Shown here piece after piece: positions 1 through 12,543 of a stretch of 64,000 nucleotides of DNA (position 1 is its first letter; the number at the start of each line of letters is the position of its first letter). Location: NCBI GenBank assembly GCA_028551475.1, contig CM052354.1, positions 23,459,258-23,523,257 on the forward strand, given 5' to 3'. Under the pieces are notes generated by a model. The model ran no database searches and was not told where the DNA came from. It was given only the letters and a program-made list of their open reading frames with translations. The stretch is from Casuarina equisetifolia (lineage: Eukaryota > Streptophyta > Magnoliopsida > Fagales > Casuarinaceae). The position numbers and the translations under genes were made by a program.

Positions 1-1739
1 GTCGAAGATCCAATCAGCATGGTCTGTCAGATATCTGATGGGGCTAGACCGACAAGAAAATCTGTGAAGATCCTTCACACATGGGGAAATAGGAATGCGC
101 CTGTATTATGTATAAAAATCACCACGGGGCTTCATAACACGACGTAGATTCCATGGGTTTTATCCTGCTTTAACCACCCCAATCATATAACACTCCAGCA
201 GAAAAGAATGACTAGAATAATCAAAAGTCACATGCTTTATCATCATTACCAAGGCCCACAAATTACCATAAGTTCAAAACCATTGCTGCATTAAAAGTCC
301 CATTACAATAATGGGCAACAGGCTAAGGTAAAACCTTCCAGCTTGCTCTTGCTCTTTTCCTTGTATCTCATCACAGCTACTCAATCACGTTTTTGACCAT
401 GAATTTGAACCTCACCCACTTTGATTAGGCTTCTGCTTCGTCGGGGACTAGGCCAAGAAATTCAAATATCCCTAACTTAGAGAGGGAAGAAACCGACAGA
501 CAACTTTAAATCCCAAATGAGCAGCATGATATGGACAAAACATATGATGAGATATCTGATAATGATGATTTGACTAAAATGTCTTGAACCTACAACTAGG
601 ATAATGAAAAAATCAAGCAAAATTTGACTTCGAGAAAAGCATATCAGACCATAGTGTTATGGAAATGCAATAATTGCAATATCTAGCGGGAGTGTGTTAA
701 TTCTTCTCTGGTCAGATTCTCATCAATAGCACCATAAATTGGTTGCTTTTTCTATGATAGAACCACAAGAATCTAAGTACAGAAATAAAAACAATAGAAT
801 CAGTCGCTTGATTTTGTTTTAGAAAGTTAAAAATGTTAACAGCAACTGTTCATTGTAGCATTGGAAATGTTTACACAGAACATCTAGCGTCACTGAATAA
901 TCAAATCCATTCATGCAGGTTCCTGAGTTAGTCTCCTATTATCAGTAATGATCAAGGGTCATAACATCTGCTGATAATACCCAGCCAAAATTGCACAGAT
1001 GAACAGGAAGAATTGCCAGGAAGCCACCGTGCAAGAGCTTTAGTTTCAGTTCACATCATCTACCAGGGCGAACCATGGATTCAGGTATCAAGGCCATCCT
1101 AGAGGCCTCACCAGCTATATTTGAAGTGGTTGACAGTTTCATGCTGATTCAGGAAGAGAACATTAAAGAGCAGATATTTGAGGAGGTCATAGTTTTCGCT
1201 TAAAGGAAGATGAATGATAGCCGGTAAAACTCTGAAGAAAACCTTTCTTTCAAACTAAAATAACTTTCAGAATCACGACAATCATAAGATGGACAAGATC
1301 TGAATTGCACAACTATGATTTGAATATCCCAACAATTCCAAGAGCTACAACTATACAAAATCTCTCTTCTAAAATTCCAGCTCTCTATAAACAACAATAT
1401 CTGAAAATAATGACAAGCTGAAGTACTTCCGTACCAAAACTGTGACAGAAAACAGAAATCAAACTTGAAGCGTTCTGCATAGACGTACTGATGAAAGGGA
1501 GCAAAAATAAGCTCCCAATTTATGAACGACCGAAAGGCTCTCTTTCTTCCCTCTTCCTTGAGTTTTCTTTCCATTTCTGTCTCATTCAGGGTTCTATTAT
1601 ATACAGTGGACAGAAAATGAATCTATCTCCAGTTTCAGAAGTCCATCACCGTTGCCATATCTGTATAGCCCTGGCCCAGTCACATTCAGGCTTCCAAGAG
1701 GCTACCTTTAATCCAGTCAGGGTGACAAACAGCCATAAG
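1..1739. other. Non-coding region downstream of the BRL gene
   Basis: This stretch lies 3' of the minus-strand receptor kinase and reaches the window edge. The part nearest 1739 is probably that gene's 3' UTR. No long reading frame shows protein-like composition. The only coding-looking patch is a 42-codon ATG frame at 1075-1203 (+), listed separately. Any gene further left is cut off by the window edge. Confidence 0.5.
1075..1203 (+). other. Possible small ORF, 42 aa
   Basis: An ATG at 1075 opens a 42-codon frame ending with TAA at 1201-1203. The predicted peptide is acidic and amphipathic, with alternating hydrophobic residues and Glu in its second half, unlike the low-complexity products of most chance frames here. 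The frame stays open upstream to about 1003. I recognise no family. It could be a real micropeptide, the end of a decayed exon, or chance. Confidence 0.15.
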
Positions 1740-4700
1740 CTAAGGTTCCTTTTCTCGTGATTCCTCAATAACATTGTCTTTCAACGAGAAGTCCTCCAGA
1801 GTATCACTTTCCGTATCAACCTGAAGATCTTTAAACATTGCCATCACCTGAATCATGGTTGGCCGCCGGAATGGCTTGTCATCCAGGCATTCAAAAGCAA
1901 TCCTCAGATACTGGAAGAGTTCAGCTTCACCAGATTTGTGGGTCATCAACTCAGGGTCAAGTATCTCAGTACACCTTTTCTCCCTTTGAAGCTGCTTTGC
2001 CCATCCAACAAGGTTGTTGTCATCGCCAAACTGGGTCGAGTCTATTGGCTTCTTGCCTGATATAAGCTCAAGCAGTATAACACCATAACTGTAGACATCT
2101 CCCTTTGTTGTGCACCTAAAACTTTGGTAGTATTCTGGGGGTACATAACCTGGAGTTCCTGCAAGGGTGCTCACACTTAAATGAGTGTCAAGGGCACTCA
2201 CCAGCCTTGCCATGCCAAAATCAGAAACTCGGGCCTCAAAGTTCTCATCTAGAAGAACATTGCTAGACTTCATATCACGGTGGATAATGTGAGGTATGCA
2301 GCTGTGGTGAAGGAATGCAAGACCTCTAGCAGCCCCTACAGCAATTTTTTTCCTGGCTGCCCAATCGAGCTTTGAGCCCCCACCTTTGACTCTGTCATGA
2401 AGAACCGCCTCCAGACTCCCCCACTTCATGTACTCATAGACAAGAAGCCTCTCTTCTCCAATCTTGCAGTAACCCAGCAAAGGAACCAGGTTTCGGTGCT
2501 TGATCTTCCCGATAGTTTCCATCTCTGCCATAAATTCCCTATCCCCCTGGCCAGTGACGTGAATAAGCTTCTTAATCGCAACCACACAGCCATCTTTCAG
2601 TTGAGCCTTGTAGACCTCACCAAAGCCTCCGGAACCTATCAAGCTTTCAGCACTAAAACCATTTGTAGCTTCAAGTAGATGAGCAAAGGTCAACTTACGC
2701 AGAGGTTTTTCAAATGCAGCCACATTGATACTAAGGGGCTCAGGAACACTGGAAAGTTTCCAGCTACTGCTACCTGAAGTTGGAAGACTTTCAATGTATT
2801 TCTCTCTCTTTTCCTCCTTCAGCTGGTACTTCTTCAACCGGAAAAGAGCAAATATAAGTCCAATGAGACACGCGATGAAGAAGGTCATGCCAATGAGCAT
2901 CCCTTCTGCCACCGAGTGATTCTTCCTCCTGTTGGACAAACCTTGTTGGTGGTGGCCTCCAGAGCCACAGGGAGGCAACGGTACCCCACAAAGGCCAGAG
3001 TTGTTTTCATATCTGGATGCAGGGAAAGTGGTCAGCTGCCCTCCAGAAGGAATGGGGCCGGTAAGATTGTTATTCGAAACATCAAGGTCACTAAGAAAAG
3101 AGAGTCCCCCTAACGACCCAGGTACGAATCCTTGGAGACTATTGTGAGAAAGATCCAGAACTCCAATCTCCTTCAGACCTCCAAAGCTGTCAGGAATCTT
3201 TCCAGTTAGCTTGTTGTGTCCCAAATTCAAGACTTGCAAATAGTTCATTGAACCAAAGCTTTCAGGAATGTTTCCAGACAAGGAATTGTAGGAGAGATCA
3301 AGATAGATGAAGCTGCCATTGCTTGAGAACGTATAGACAGTCATACCGGAATAGATTCTGGTTGATGGGCAGGCATGAACCATAGGAAAATTTTCCAACC
3401 TCTCAGTCCGGATTCCCTCAAATTCAACTAGTCCTCCCGCCCCCCTGCAAGCTGTCCCGCCCTCATTTCTCACAAATGCAAACTGCTTCCCAGAAACCCT
3501 TCCAGGAAAGACAAGGCCGGCTTCGTTGGCAAGCTCGGATGGGACAGAACCAGACAGGTTATTGCTGTTTAGATCAAGCCAAATGAGGCTCTGACACTTG
3601 CCCAGCTCAGTTGGGATCTGTCCCGTCAGTGAGTTGTTACCCAATTGGAGGATAGCAAGGTTGAGGAGGTTCCCAATACCAGCAGGGATATTTCCGGTGA
3701 GCCGGTTGCTGGCAAGCGACACCCATATCATGTTAGTGCACTTGGCAATAGATTGAGGAATAGTTCCATCGATGAGATTGTTGTTGAGAATCAGGGTTTC
3801 CAAGTTTCCTCCATCCATACAAATGCCTTCCGGGATTCCACCCGTAAGATTGTTTGCCCACATAACCATGTCAGAAAGATTTGGCAAGTTCCAAATCTCC
3901 GAGGGAATCGGGCCGCTCAGGCTGTTGAAACTAAGGTCAATCGACCTCAGGTTCTTACAGTTTCCAAGCTCCGAGGGCACTGTCCCAGAAAGGAAATTGC
4001 TGGCAAGAAGTATCTTTTCCAGACCTGAGCGGCCTGTGGAAGGGCAGAGCCCCGCAGGAACCTTCCCTGAAAAGGTGTTGGAACTGAGGTCGAGCACTCG
4101 AAGCTGAGAACAATTGGTCAGCGACAGAGGTACAGGACCAGTTATGTTGTTAAATGGTACGTAGAGATATATCAGACTCTGGAGTTTACTCACAACTGTA
4201 CTGAGGAAATCTCCAGAAAGTTGATTGTTCCCAAGGTTAAGATCAAGCAAAGAGGAGCAGGAAGCAAAACTCGAAGGCAACTCACCCGAAAGTTTGTTTG
4301 CAGAGAGATCGAGCTCCTGTAGAGTCCCACATAACTCTGCCAATTCCGGCGGAATCTCACCAGAAAACTGGTTATGGGCGAGAGATAATTGCTTTAGTCT
4401 CTTGAAATTTCCCAGCAAGGAACCCGGTATCTTGGAGCGCAGCTGATTATGGGAAAGGTTAAGTGTCTCCAGATGCTGACAGTGTTCTAGGCTCAACGGG
4501 AAGTCGTCGCCGGCGAGAATATTGTGAGCCAGAAAGAGTGAAGTGAGGTTGGGGCAGCCGCCGAAATCAAGGGCGGAGAAGCTGCCGGAGAAATTGTTGT
4601 GTGAAAGATCCAGAAAGAGTAGAGAAGCTGGGGAGTCGGCCACGAAGCTTGGGGGTATCTCCCCGGACAAGAGGTTGTAGGAGAGGTCAAGAACAGAGAG

Positions 4701-5426
4701 ATCTTTGCAAGACAAGGGGGTAATAGAGCCGAGTTTTCCAGTGAGCTTGTTGTCGGAGAAATTGAACAAATTCAAGTTATGGCAGTTGGATAAAGTGTAG
4801 GTGAGAAGGGACGAATCATTAATGTGATTGCGAGAAAGATCAAGCTGTACAAGAGAAGGACCAAAGCGGAGAGTAGCCCCGGGGATGGAGTTCCGAGAGA
4901 GATTGAGGTAAGCAAGGCGACTACAAGGAGAGAGCAGCAAGAAAGGTTCAGACAAGTTGTTGGAGGACAAGTCAAGAGTCTGGAGGCTGGTGCAGGAGGA
5001 GGAGGAGGTGCTAACATTGAGGTTTGCTGCTGAGAATGAATTGCCTTGCAGGTATAGATGCTGGAGAGTAGGCAAGGCTGTGAGGAGCGGAAGGTTTAGG
5101 CTACCAATGACGCCGGCGTTACTGAGATTCAAGACGGTCACTTGGCCATCGGGAGAGCAAGAGACGGCATGCCATGAGCAGGGATCACCATCATGGCTCC
5201 AATCGGACAAGAAGCCCTTGGGATCAGACTGAACACTGGACTGCTTGAAAGCCATCAAAAAGTTCACAGCATCATGAACTTCACGATCCCCCTGTGGTTG
5301 CGGTTGAAGAGACAATTCTCTGGCGCCTGACGGCATGATTACAAGGTGAAAGAGAAGCTGGACCAGCAAGAACAATCTCATGATGCCTTGTCCCCATGAC
5401 ATTGATACTCTCCATTCTCTCTTCAT
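1740..5426 (-). CDS. BRL1: BRI1-like brassinosteroid receptor kinase (BRL1/BRL3 type)
   Basis: Plasma-membrane leucine-rich-repeat receptor kinase, 1228 aa from the ATG at 5426 and intronless like BRI1 and the BRLs. Order: hydrophobic signal peptide (about residues 16-36), N-terminal cap with a CSWHAVSC motif, roughly 20+ LRRs interrupted near residues 635-705 by the island domain that binds brassinosteroid in this family, then juxtamembrane LRRs, a single membrane helix (about 839-862) and a Ser/Thr kinase (about 909-1192). The kinase keeps GSGGFGEVY, the VAIKK lysine, HRDMKSSN and DFGMARL, so it should be active. Length fits BRL1/BRL3 (about 1165 aa) with a longer N-terminus. The frame extends 17 codons above the ATG only through a non-ATG codon. 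Start choice: methionines at residues 1, 9 and 16 all precede the signal peptide, so the exact start is uncertain. BRL1 and BRL3 cannot be told apart here. In Arabidopsis these act mainly in vascular tissue. Confidence 0.95.
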   Translation of the reverse strand: MKREWRVSMSWGQGIMRLFLLVQLLFHLVIMPSGARELSLQPQPQGDREVHDAVNFLMAFKQSSVQSDPKGFLSDWSHDGDPCSWHAVSCSPDGQVTVLNLSNAGVIGSLNLPLLTALPTLQHLYLQGNSFSAANLNVSTSSSSCTSLQTLDLSSNNLSEPFLLLSPCSRLAYLNLSRNSIPGATLRFGPSLVQLDLSRNHINDSSLLTYTLSNCHNLNLFNFSDNKLTGKLGSITPLSCKDLSVLDLSYNLLSGEIPPSFVADSPASLLFLDLSHNNFSGSFSALDFGGCPNLTSLFLAHNILAGDDFPLSLEHCQHLETLNLSHNQLRSKIPGSLLGNFKRLKQLSLAHNQFSGEIPPELAELCGTLQELDLSANKLSGELPSSFASCSSLLDLNLGNNQLSGDFLSTVVSKLQSLIYLYVPFNNITGPVPLSLTNCSQLRVLDLSSNTFSGKVPAGLCPSTGRSGLEKILLASNFLSGTVPSELGNCKNLRSIDLSFNSLSGPIPSEIWNLPNLSDMVMWANNLTGGIPEGICMDGGNLETLILNNNLIDGTIPQSIAKCTNMIWVSLASNRLTGNIPAGIGNLLNLAILQLGNNSLTGQIPTELGKCQSLIWLDLNSNNLSGSVPSELANEAGLVFPGRVSGKQFAFVRNEGGTACRGAGGLVEFEGIRTERLENFPMVHACPSTRIYSGMTVYTFSSNGSFIYLDLSYNSLSGNIPESFGSMNYLQVLNLGHNKLTGKIPDSFGGLKEIGVLDLSHNSLQGFVPGSLGGLSFLSDLDVSNNNLTGPIPSGGQLTTFPASRYENNSGLCGVPLPPCGSGGHHQQGLSNRRKNHSVAEGMLIGMTFFIACLIGLIFALFRLKKYQLKEEKREKYIESLPTSGSSSWKLSSVPEPLSINVAAFEKPLRKLTFAHLLEATNGFSAESLIGSGGFGEVYKAQLKDGCVVAIKKLIHVTGQGDREFMAEMETIGKIKHRNLVPLLGYCKIGEERLLVYEYMKWGSLEAVLHDRVKGGGSKLDWAARKKIAVGAARGLAFLHHSCIPHIIHRDMKSSNVLLDENFEARVSDFGMARLVSALDTHLSVSTLAGTPGYVPPEYYQSFRCTTKGDVYSYGVILLELISGKKPIDSTQFGDDNNLVGWAKQLQREKRCTEILDPELMTHKSGEAELFQYLRIAFECLDDKPFRRPTMIQVMAMFKDLQVDTESDTLEDFSLKDNVIEESREKEP

Positions 5427-5461
5427 TTTGCTAAAAGGATCACCAGAAACTCGGCTGACAT
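5423..5461 (-). promoter_or_regulatory. Upstream ORF whose stop overlaps the BRL start codon
   Basis: A 12-codon ATG frame (5461 down to 5423) sits directly before the receptor start. Its TGA shares bases with the main ATG, giving ATGA at 5426-5423. Such overlap can allow termination-reinitiation. An AT-rich TATA-like stretch lies near 5492-5503 on the same strand. If that is the TATA box, the cap site would fall very near the uORF start and weaken its effect. The sequence is seen; a regulatory role is inference. Confidence 0.35.
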
Positions 5462-5477
5462 AAACAATGGAAAACAA

Positions 5478-8356
5478 AAAGATGAAGAATATCTATATTT
5501 ATGCTCCCCTTGAAACCTCTTCCCTCTCTCCTTTTTAATCTTTATCTTCCAAGCAACAGTCTTCTTTACTCTCAGTTCCAGATCTGCTCTAAGCCTGCTC
5601 TTTGCTGCCTTTGGATCCTCCCAGAAGAAATGAAGCTGAGATATTTTCCATGAGAGAACAAACAAGTTAATACATAATTTTAGTGTAAAGCAGCATCAAA
5701 GAGTGCGAACACGGAAGGGCTTGCAATAATGAGAAAGAGTTGGAGAGAAAGAGAATGAGCAGAAGATGGGAAGAAGGCAGATAGAAGCAGGTAGATTTCG
5801 TTGAAGGACGGTGACGAAGATACCTTAAGGAGTGACAGACTTGAGTACGATGTTCAGAAATGTCGGCCGTGACACAACCTCAAGTCTGTCATGTCTGGAT
5901 TCCCATAAGACTCCAGGAAAGAGATATTGCCCATGAAAAGAAAAGAAAGCTCTTTTGTCTTACAGTTCCAGTAAAAAACTAGTGCGTGTACAACACAAAT
6001 AGAACCCACTTCCCAGAGCCCTTTGCCAGAAATTCAGCTTCGGACCCACAAGCACGCCTGTAGTGGGATCTGCTCCTTCAGGGGCCTGCACCAGATGCAA
6101 AGTACCATGGCCGGAAAGGAAAAAGGGTAGCAAACTGTATAAACTGGAACAAGACGAAGAAGCAGAAGAAGAAGATGAAGCAGATGAAGAAGATGAAGCA
6201 GATAAGAGAAAGACGAAGAAGATAGTGCAGAAGAAGTAAAGTGAGACCCCCAAACAAGAATAGAATACCTACACAAGTTGGTCACCTCGGGGCAGCAGAG
6301 AGAGAGAGAGAGAAAGAGAGAGGTAAAATTGTTGAAATGGCTCCCCAAATTTTCGGTCACATCACTTCCCTAATAAACAAATAAGATAATTATATGGGCT
6401 CCCGTTTTCCGAGTGCTGTCAAGTTTTCGATTTGATTCCCTCCCTCCCCTCTCCTTCAACTTTCAAACCCCCCCTCCTTCAACTTTCAAACCCCCCCTCC
6501 TTCTTGGGAGCAATGAATTTCTAGAATGAATTGGCATCCGCCCGAATAATTAGTTTCTGCTGCTTTTTTACTTTACCCTGCTATTATTTACCAAGTACTA
6601 CTACTTTCCGCTGTTGTTCAGTGGCTGCTAGCTAGGTACAGGTAGCCATGGCGAGCAGCCTACGCTAGTGTTGTGGGTTTGTAACACTTGTCAATTCCTG
6701 ACCGGCATGTGCCTCGTAAAGAACGTGGCAGAAACAGTTGGATCCACCCGACCCTGAAGACCGGCGGCGGCGGCTTTGCCGTGTCAATCGCAGATCGGAC
6801 CGTCAAACATCCGTGCGAGTTGGGTACAAAATAGGCCCGCGGGAGGGTGGAAGTGTCCGCAAGAAATGATGTGGGTGTAGGCGATTGAGGGTACATTTTG
6901 TCAGGACGCGCAACACACGAGCGCATCGGGGTCCTACGAGCCCAGAGCCAGTCCGGGAAAGTGGACCTCGTGCTAGATTCTCAGTGTCCCCTATTCCGGC
7001 CAGGCGCGTGGAAAACGAGCAGCCCTTCATCGAATTCCGATACAGATGCCTACTGCTACCGCTACTGCTGCTACTACTACTACTACTGCTTTCGGCATTC
7101 CCAACCCCATATCTCGTAATCCTGTGTAGATTAAGAATACGATGATCCTGAGTTTCGCTAGAAAACAGCGGAATCCCCGCAAAGAAACCGGGCTAATTTC
7201 TCAACCGGTGCTTTATTTTTGTGGAAAACGCTGATGAATAAAGTGCCATCACGGGGCCCGCCGCATAGAAAAAGCCAAGATTTGTATTAGTGAAAGTCTT
7301 CCTCCGGTGAAGGGACCCAGCTCTTTTTGGCGCACGAGCGTCCCCCTATCTGCTCTTTGTCCTCTTTTCTCCTCTCTTTGCTTCTTCTTTGCTTCTTCTT
7401 CTAATTTATTCTTCTCTGTACCTACGGGCCCCCGCCAATTGCGTATCACGGGTTCTTTCGTGTTCCCTTCTCGTTTTTTCTTCTCCTTCCTCTGTACGTC
7501 TGTTGCAATATGTCATACACAGGTCCATTCATAAGAACATGCAATACACGTAACGCCGTTTGACTCCCGGCTCTTTTATCTCTAACCGGAAAGAAGTGCT
7601 ATTCCTCATCCCTATAATAGGCAGTAGTGCTTTTCTTTTCACTTGTTTCACAAGGGCATCCACTGCAGCAAACCTGGCATCTTTCCTTTGGAAGAGCAAC
7701 GTCACAAGCTTTAACCACCAACAACTCTCCCCTAAAATGTTTGCTTGTCCACTTTTTTCCTTGACAACAAAGTCCAAGATTCTTGAGTTATGATTTATAA
7801 ACTTGAACAAACCCCCCTTTCATAAAGGTCTTGCGAAAATTCGACAAGGCATTTACATAGAAATCAAACACGCAACCACAAGAATATGTACATTCAAAGA
7901 TACTGTATTTTAGATGTTTGGATTAATATAATACAATGTCTTACATTTCTTATAATATTTTACTATTATTATTATTATTTTCATATTTTTTTTTCAAACA
8001 AGTATATAATGAATTATCTTATTAATTAAAATTCACGAGAAGAATTCTCTTCAACAATTAACCTTTAACCTCTAAGGAGAATTTCTCTATTCACCTCTTA
8101 AGTTTTTCTACATTTTTTCTTTTTATGAAGAAACTTTAAAAAAAATATTATTGTTATAATGAGTCAATCTTTTATTGACAAAATGACTGCAAAAGGATAC
8201 TGAATAATAAAGTCTTACAAGCAATGTGTTTTATATGTGGTAGATAACCTTTCTTATTAATGGAGCCTTTTTGAAAAAAGTAGAGCTGGCCTTTTACCCC
8301 CCTATGTCCATCTCATAAATTAGTTTGGTGGGAGAGGGGGACCCTTTCCGAAACAT
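5478..8356. other. Intergenic region, repeat- and GC-rich in part
   Basis: The part up to about 6400 is likely promoter and leader of the minus-strand receptor gene. It contains a purine-rich GAA/GAAGAT trinucleotide tract (about 6153-6235) and an AG microsatellite (about 6298-6323). A 23-bp pyrimidine-rich unit is duplicated near 6452-6503. At 6640-7300 base composition is clearly more GC-rich than the surroundings and includes a CTG/TAC triplet tract (about 7040-7088). From 7800 to 8300 it turns AT-rich. No protein-like frame was found. Confidence 0.5.
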
Positions 8357-8458
8357 TTGACTGCAGGATATCAGCTTGCTTCCCTTCACAATTTCCTTGT
8401 ATTTGTCAAAAACGCGTGGATACCATTCTCATCGTTAGTTGGGAATAGTTTGCTTAAA

Positions 8459-9133
8459 ATGGACGTCTCGACTTCTCTATCCCACACTATGCTCTTCATG
8501 CAAATGGGAAGAAGCTGCCATTGTTATCCGCAAGGAAAATGGTACATTTGTGTCGAATACTCAACCCACGCCGCTCGCCTGCATCGGGAGAGGAAACTTC
8601 TCCCCACCACGACTACGCCGCGCCAATTTTTCAACCCACGTCCATTTACTGCCTTTTACTTTCCGGGTTCCGGGAGAAAGCATTGGCCTGCAGTTATCTT
8701 GACAGCGAAAGTTTTCCCTGTCGATGTGCATGAAAAAGAAATTGTCTCCTTTTACCTCCCTTGGGTCATATCATACCTTCACTTTGTAATAATGGAGGCA
8801 AAGCGAATCGTAGGGGCCACGTTTCGCAACCCTGCTTCATTCATGCCTTCGGTCTTTTTCTTCCCCAAACCTACCAACCCACGTGTGACTTTTCTAGGTT
8901 CCTTTGTCGCCCGATTTGAATGCGTTCCTCCGGTCTGGCATCTCGAGCTGACCAACTCCCAACCTCCCGCGTTGGTTATAAAAAGTTGGCCTACGTCTAT
9001 TTATGTTCTTGCGTTCGGTGCTGGAGGGGATCTTTCGAATATTTTGAATGGGCCGGGCGTCGCCCAGACTCGAATCATCCAAACGATGACCGAAGACCAT
9101 ATCTTTAAATTGCAGTCGACCAAAACCGAATAA
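8459..9133 (+). other. Orphan open reading frame, 224 aa, doubtful
   Basis: The frame is open for 258 codons (8357-9133), with the first ATG at 8459 giving 224 aa. The product is rich in Phe, Pro, Ser and His and shows no motif, signal peptide, repeat or domain I recognise. It lies just upstream of the inferred transcription start of the RraA-like gene, in locally GC-richer DNA where long chance frames are more likely. It may be chance, an orphan gene or the relic of one. No splice structure was inferred. Confidence 0.15.
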
Positions 9134-10150
9134 AAACACAGCTAAAAAGGAATGCTGCCGGAAGATAGGGAATGAACGGATGACTGGTTGATGCAGATGT
9201 CAGAGGGCACACAAACCAACCAGATAGCGCGGTGTAAATTTCCCTTTCGTAGCTATTTGGAAGCGTGACGTCCTCTTTTCTATACACAAGTCTCTCTGGA
9301 TGAAGAGGAGGAAGGAACATCAGAGAGGCCAAAAATCAGAGGCTCTCCAACCACCCAGATAAACAATCGTTTCTTTCTCTTCCTCATCCGGGTAAACTTA
9401 GCTTTTCATGTTCTTGTACTTCTCCATGCTTCTCCTTTTCAATATGTGCTTTGTTTGCTTTTCTGGGGTTTGTTTATACATGTGCGAGTATCATATTGAG
9501 CGTTGCGTGGGGGTCAGAATCTTATCTCTGCCTACTACGCTACTCATTATTTTACTAATGACTGATGATCGTGAACCGATTTGCATGTGGTAGCTGGCTT
9601 CTCTGCTATTATTTTAAGTGAATTTCTTTTCCGATGCCTCTAGTGGCCTTCTAAATAATTCATTCCCCTTTACCAAATCCTCAAATATTTACGTTATGCT
9701 GTATCGTCTATGTCCGTTCCCCCAGCCACTCGCCGGCGGATGACCCTTGTAAAGGAGCATCCCTCTGGCATGTTGTTCAATTGTTAAGCAACAGTCTTGA
9801 CTATTTCCATGACAGCTTTCTGCGGGTGTGGTAATCCTAATAGCTCATTTTTTATTTTTTGTCTTCGGAGTATTACAGTCTTGACTGTGTATGTCCATTC
9901 CTGATGTGGGCATACTTTCTAGAAACATGGGAAGTCGATCTTCCCCTCTTTCTCGCTCACAAGGTGCTTTATTCGGCATAAAATAGTATCCAAAATAATA
10001 TTGCAACGGACCTTATTTTTGGATCCTGTTATTACTCGGATAGCTTGAGTAGCAACTAGCATCCACTAATTTCTGTTTAGTATTTGAAATTAGCATTGAG
10101 ATCAACTGAAAGAGTTGGTTTCATGATAGAATAAACTGATTGGTGTAGCT

Positions 10151-10261
10151 GATACGTATGAAGTCCGTGCATTAAGTTGCTTTTTCTGATAGGTATGAAG
10201 TCCGTGCATTAAGTAGCTTTTTCTGATAGGTATGAAGTCTGTGCTTTAAGTACCTTTTTTC
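10151..10261. repeat. 37-bp tandem repeat, three copies
   Basis: Three consecutive units start at 10151, 10188 and 10225, each beginning GATA followed by GTATGAAGTC. Copies 1 and 2 are nearly identical and copy 3 has several changes. The repeat lies in the inferred leader intron of the RraA-like gene. A recent slippage or unequal-crossover expansion is the simple explanation. Confidence 0.85.
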
Positions 10262-10507
10262 TTTGTCATGTAGTCAGGACTGAATTGAAGTTAGTTGATC
10301 TAAAATATTCTATACGATTAGAAAGCTTTTTCCTTTTCCACTCATTGCAAGTGGGTGCTACAAATTGCAATCTTTGGCTGCAGGAGGGGAATAATTAATC
10401 GAAACTCTCTACTTCTTATTTGGTAAATAGTATGCTGACTGGGGCTGCATTCTTGCCAGTACCGTTTGGCCCGAAAAGCCTATGTATGTAATTGCAAGCG
10501 ATCTAGC

Positions 10508-10565
10508 TCTTTATTTAAGTTTGCCCCACACTTCATTCTTTATTTAAGTTTGCCCTACACTTCAT
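10508..10565. repeat. 29-bp tandem duplication
   Basis: Two adjacent 29-bp units (10508-10536 and 10537-10565) both begin TCTTTATTTAAGTTTGCCC and differ at one base. They lie in the same inferred intron as the 37-bp repeat. Confidence 0.85.
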
Positions 10566-12543
10566 ATTGTATGAAGCACTAAATATAACTTGATGGATTG
10601 TATTGATAGTATGAGGTATGTGTCTCACAGACTCATTATTCATTGAATACTTGATGGAAAAATGTTTATTGCTCAGTTGGATATCCTCTGACAATTTTGT
10701 CGATCCCTCTGAGCTACATTCACTTTTCCTAGTCTGCCAAACCCAAACAACTTTAAGATAATGATTCTAACACCAACATGGGTGTCCAAATCTTGCATGG
10801 ATATTAGAGCCCAAGATGCCAATAGTGGAAGTATAAATTCAATGGTCACTAAGGCACTGCATAATAAGCATTTAAGGGTTTTCTTTTCCTTTTCATTTTG
10901 ATTTTTGGTAGAGGTTTTCTTCTAATAAAATCAAGTTTGTTGTGCTTTCAAATGCCAACCAACTACAACTTCCAATGACTGAGCAATTGTAGATGCTGCT
11001 AGTAACAAAACATATGTTTACATGTATGTGTGTTTTGGCATGTTGCATCCTATCTTCCGTGGAAGTTGATACTAGAAATACTTGGTCTTGGTATGGTTGG
11101 AAGAAGTTCTTTAGGATTAGTCGGTTATTTGTATTGAACAAAAGTTTTAAAATCCTAATTAAGTTAAGGTTGCATAAAGTTACTGACAACCATAGTTAAA
11201 CCATATTAGGGACTTTCTACGAATAATGTTTTCTAGTAAAAATTATCGTTAGTATTTATCACTTAAGTGGGGTTGCTTGCTTGTCTATGGACTCATAACT
11301 AAGTGTCTTGATCTTCCTGTGGAGCTGCAGTGCTTTATTGCCAAGCAGTGTGTTTTATCAAATTGCAATGAACAGAACATGAACCATAAGCTCCCAAGCA
11401 TCTACAGAATATTTTGAATGGTCAAAAGAGCCAGAATTTTTTTTATTATTATTTTTTATTTTTTTGTGTGTAGTATTTCAGGTTAGTTTGCCAAGAGGGA
11501 TGAAACCCCTATCTACTTCTAGATCCTTGCCAAGGAGGTATTAGAGCCTAGGTATAGAAGAGTGGGTTGGACATCTTGAACAGAGTATCCAGTCTCTTTC
11601 CAATGGGAATCAGAAGTTGATGTGAGCAACTGATTTAGTTATTAAAAATGTTGTCTGAGCAGGAAATAAGCAGCTCAAGAATAGAAAATGGGGAATTTTC
11701 TAGCAAGCTGCACCATTTTGGGGCCAGGTTTGGCTTACATCAAGCTTTGGCTTCTAAAAAATGGTCAAGTTGTAATTTCCTAGTTTCGGTGGAAAGAGGA
11801 TTCAACTTCTTGGTATCTCAAACTGAACGGTGTTTCTTTTAGAATCATAGAATCCTGACTGAAGACCATGTAACACTACTTTTCATCTAGAAAGTGAGTC
11901 ACAGTTGTGGTACCAATTGCTTTGACAAGAGGATAGAGAAATATAGTGGGAAGAATTCATTGAAGGCTTGTATGTCACAATCTATCTTTGGCATTCAGTT
12001 GGGTAGCATATATGAAGTTAAGAATATGACATTAAGGAAAAAGATAATGCTTGAGCCGTGAGTAGAATAATTAACTAACAAAGATCTACTATAAGGAGTA
12101 ATCATAATGGTGAGTATGTTAACTCTTTAACTTCTAAGAGAGGTAAGGAAAAGGACCTTGCTTTTGATATCATGAAACCATCGGTCAAAGTCACTGCATA
12201 GGCTAAAATTGTATTGTCAGCAACTATACCTGGACCTTTTGATGTATACAGTTTACCCAAAAATCGAGAGGCAAAGAATCAATGTGTAGATTACAGAGTC
12301 CACATTTTCTTTTCATAGTGAGCTCCTTCTAACTTCTAGTAAATGGTTTTTTCTCTTCTATTTTTCAAGACAGATTAGTTTTGGTTCGTGAATCTTACAT
12401 CATATTGGTTGTAAGTTGGGAAACTCTTCATTCGAATTGATTTTATATGAAAAATTTATCATGTCCAGAGATATTCTCTGGTAGTTGTTCTTTGTCCTAT
12501 TGCAAATAATTAACATTTGGCGAGCTGTATTTGCAGGGAAAAT

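Larger units (their letters stand above)
9392..12536 (+). other. Inferred leader intron of the RraA-like gene
   Basis: A clear acceptor (TTTGCAG ending at 12536) precedes the RraA start codon by seven bases, so the coding exon probably follows an intron in the 5' UTR. A candidate donor, G|GTAAAC at 9391/9392, ends a pyrimidine-rich leader-like segment (about 9280-9391). The intron would be 3145 bp and contains two tandem repeats, listed separately, but no protein-like frame. The acceptor is well supported; the donor is a guess. Confidence 0.4.

Noticed and set aside
1200..1574. 124-codon minus-strand frame near the window start
   Set aside because: It uses a non-ATG start, is rich in Phe, Ser and Cys, and lies in the probable 3' flank of the receptor gene.
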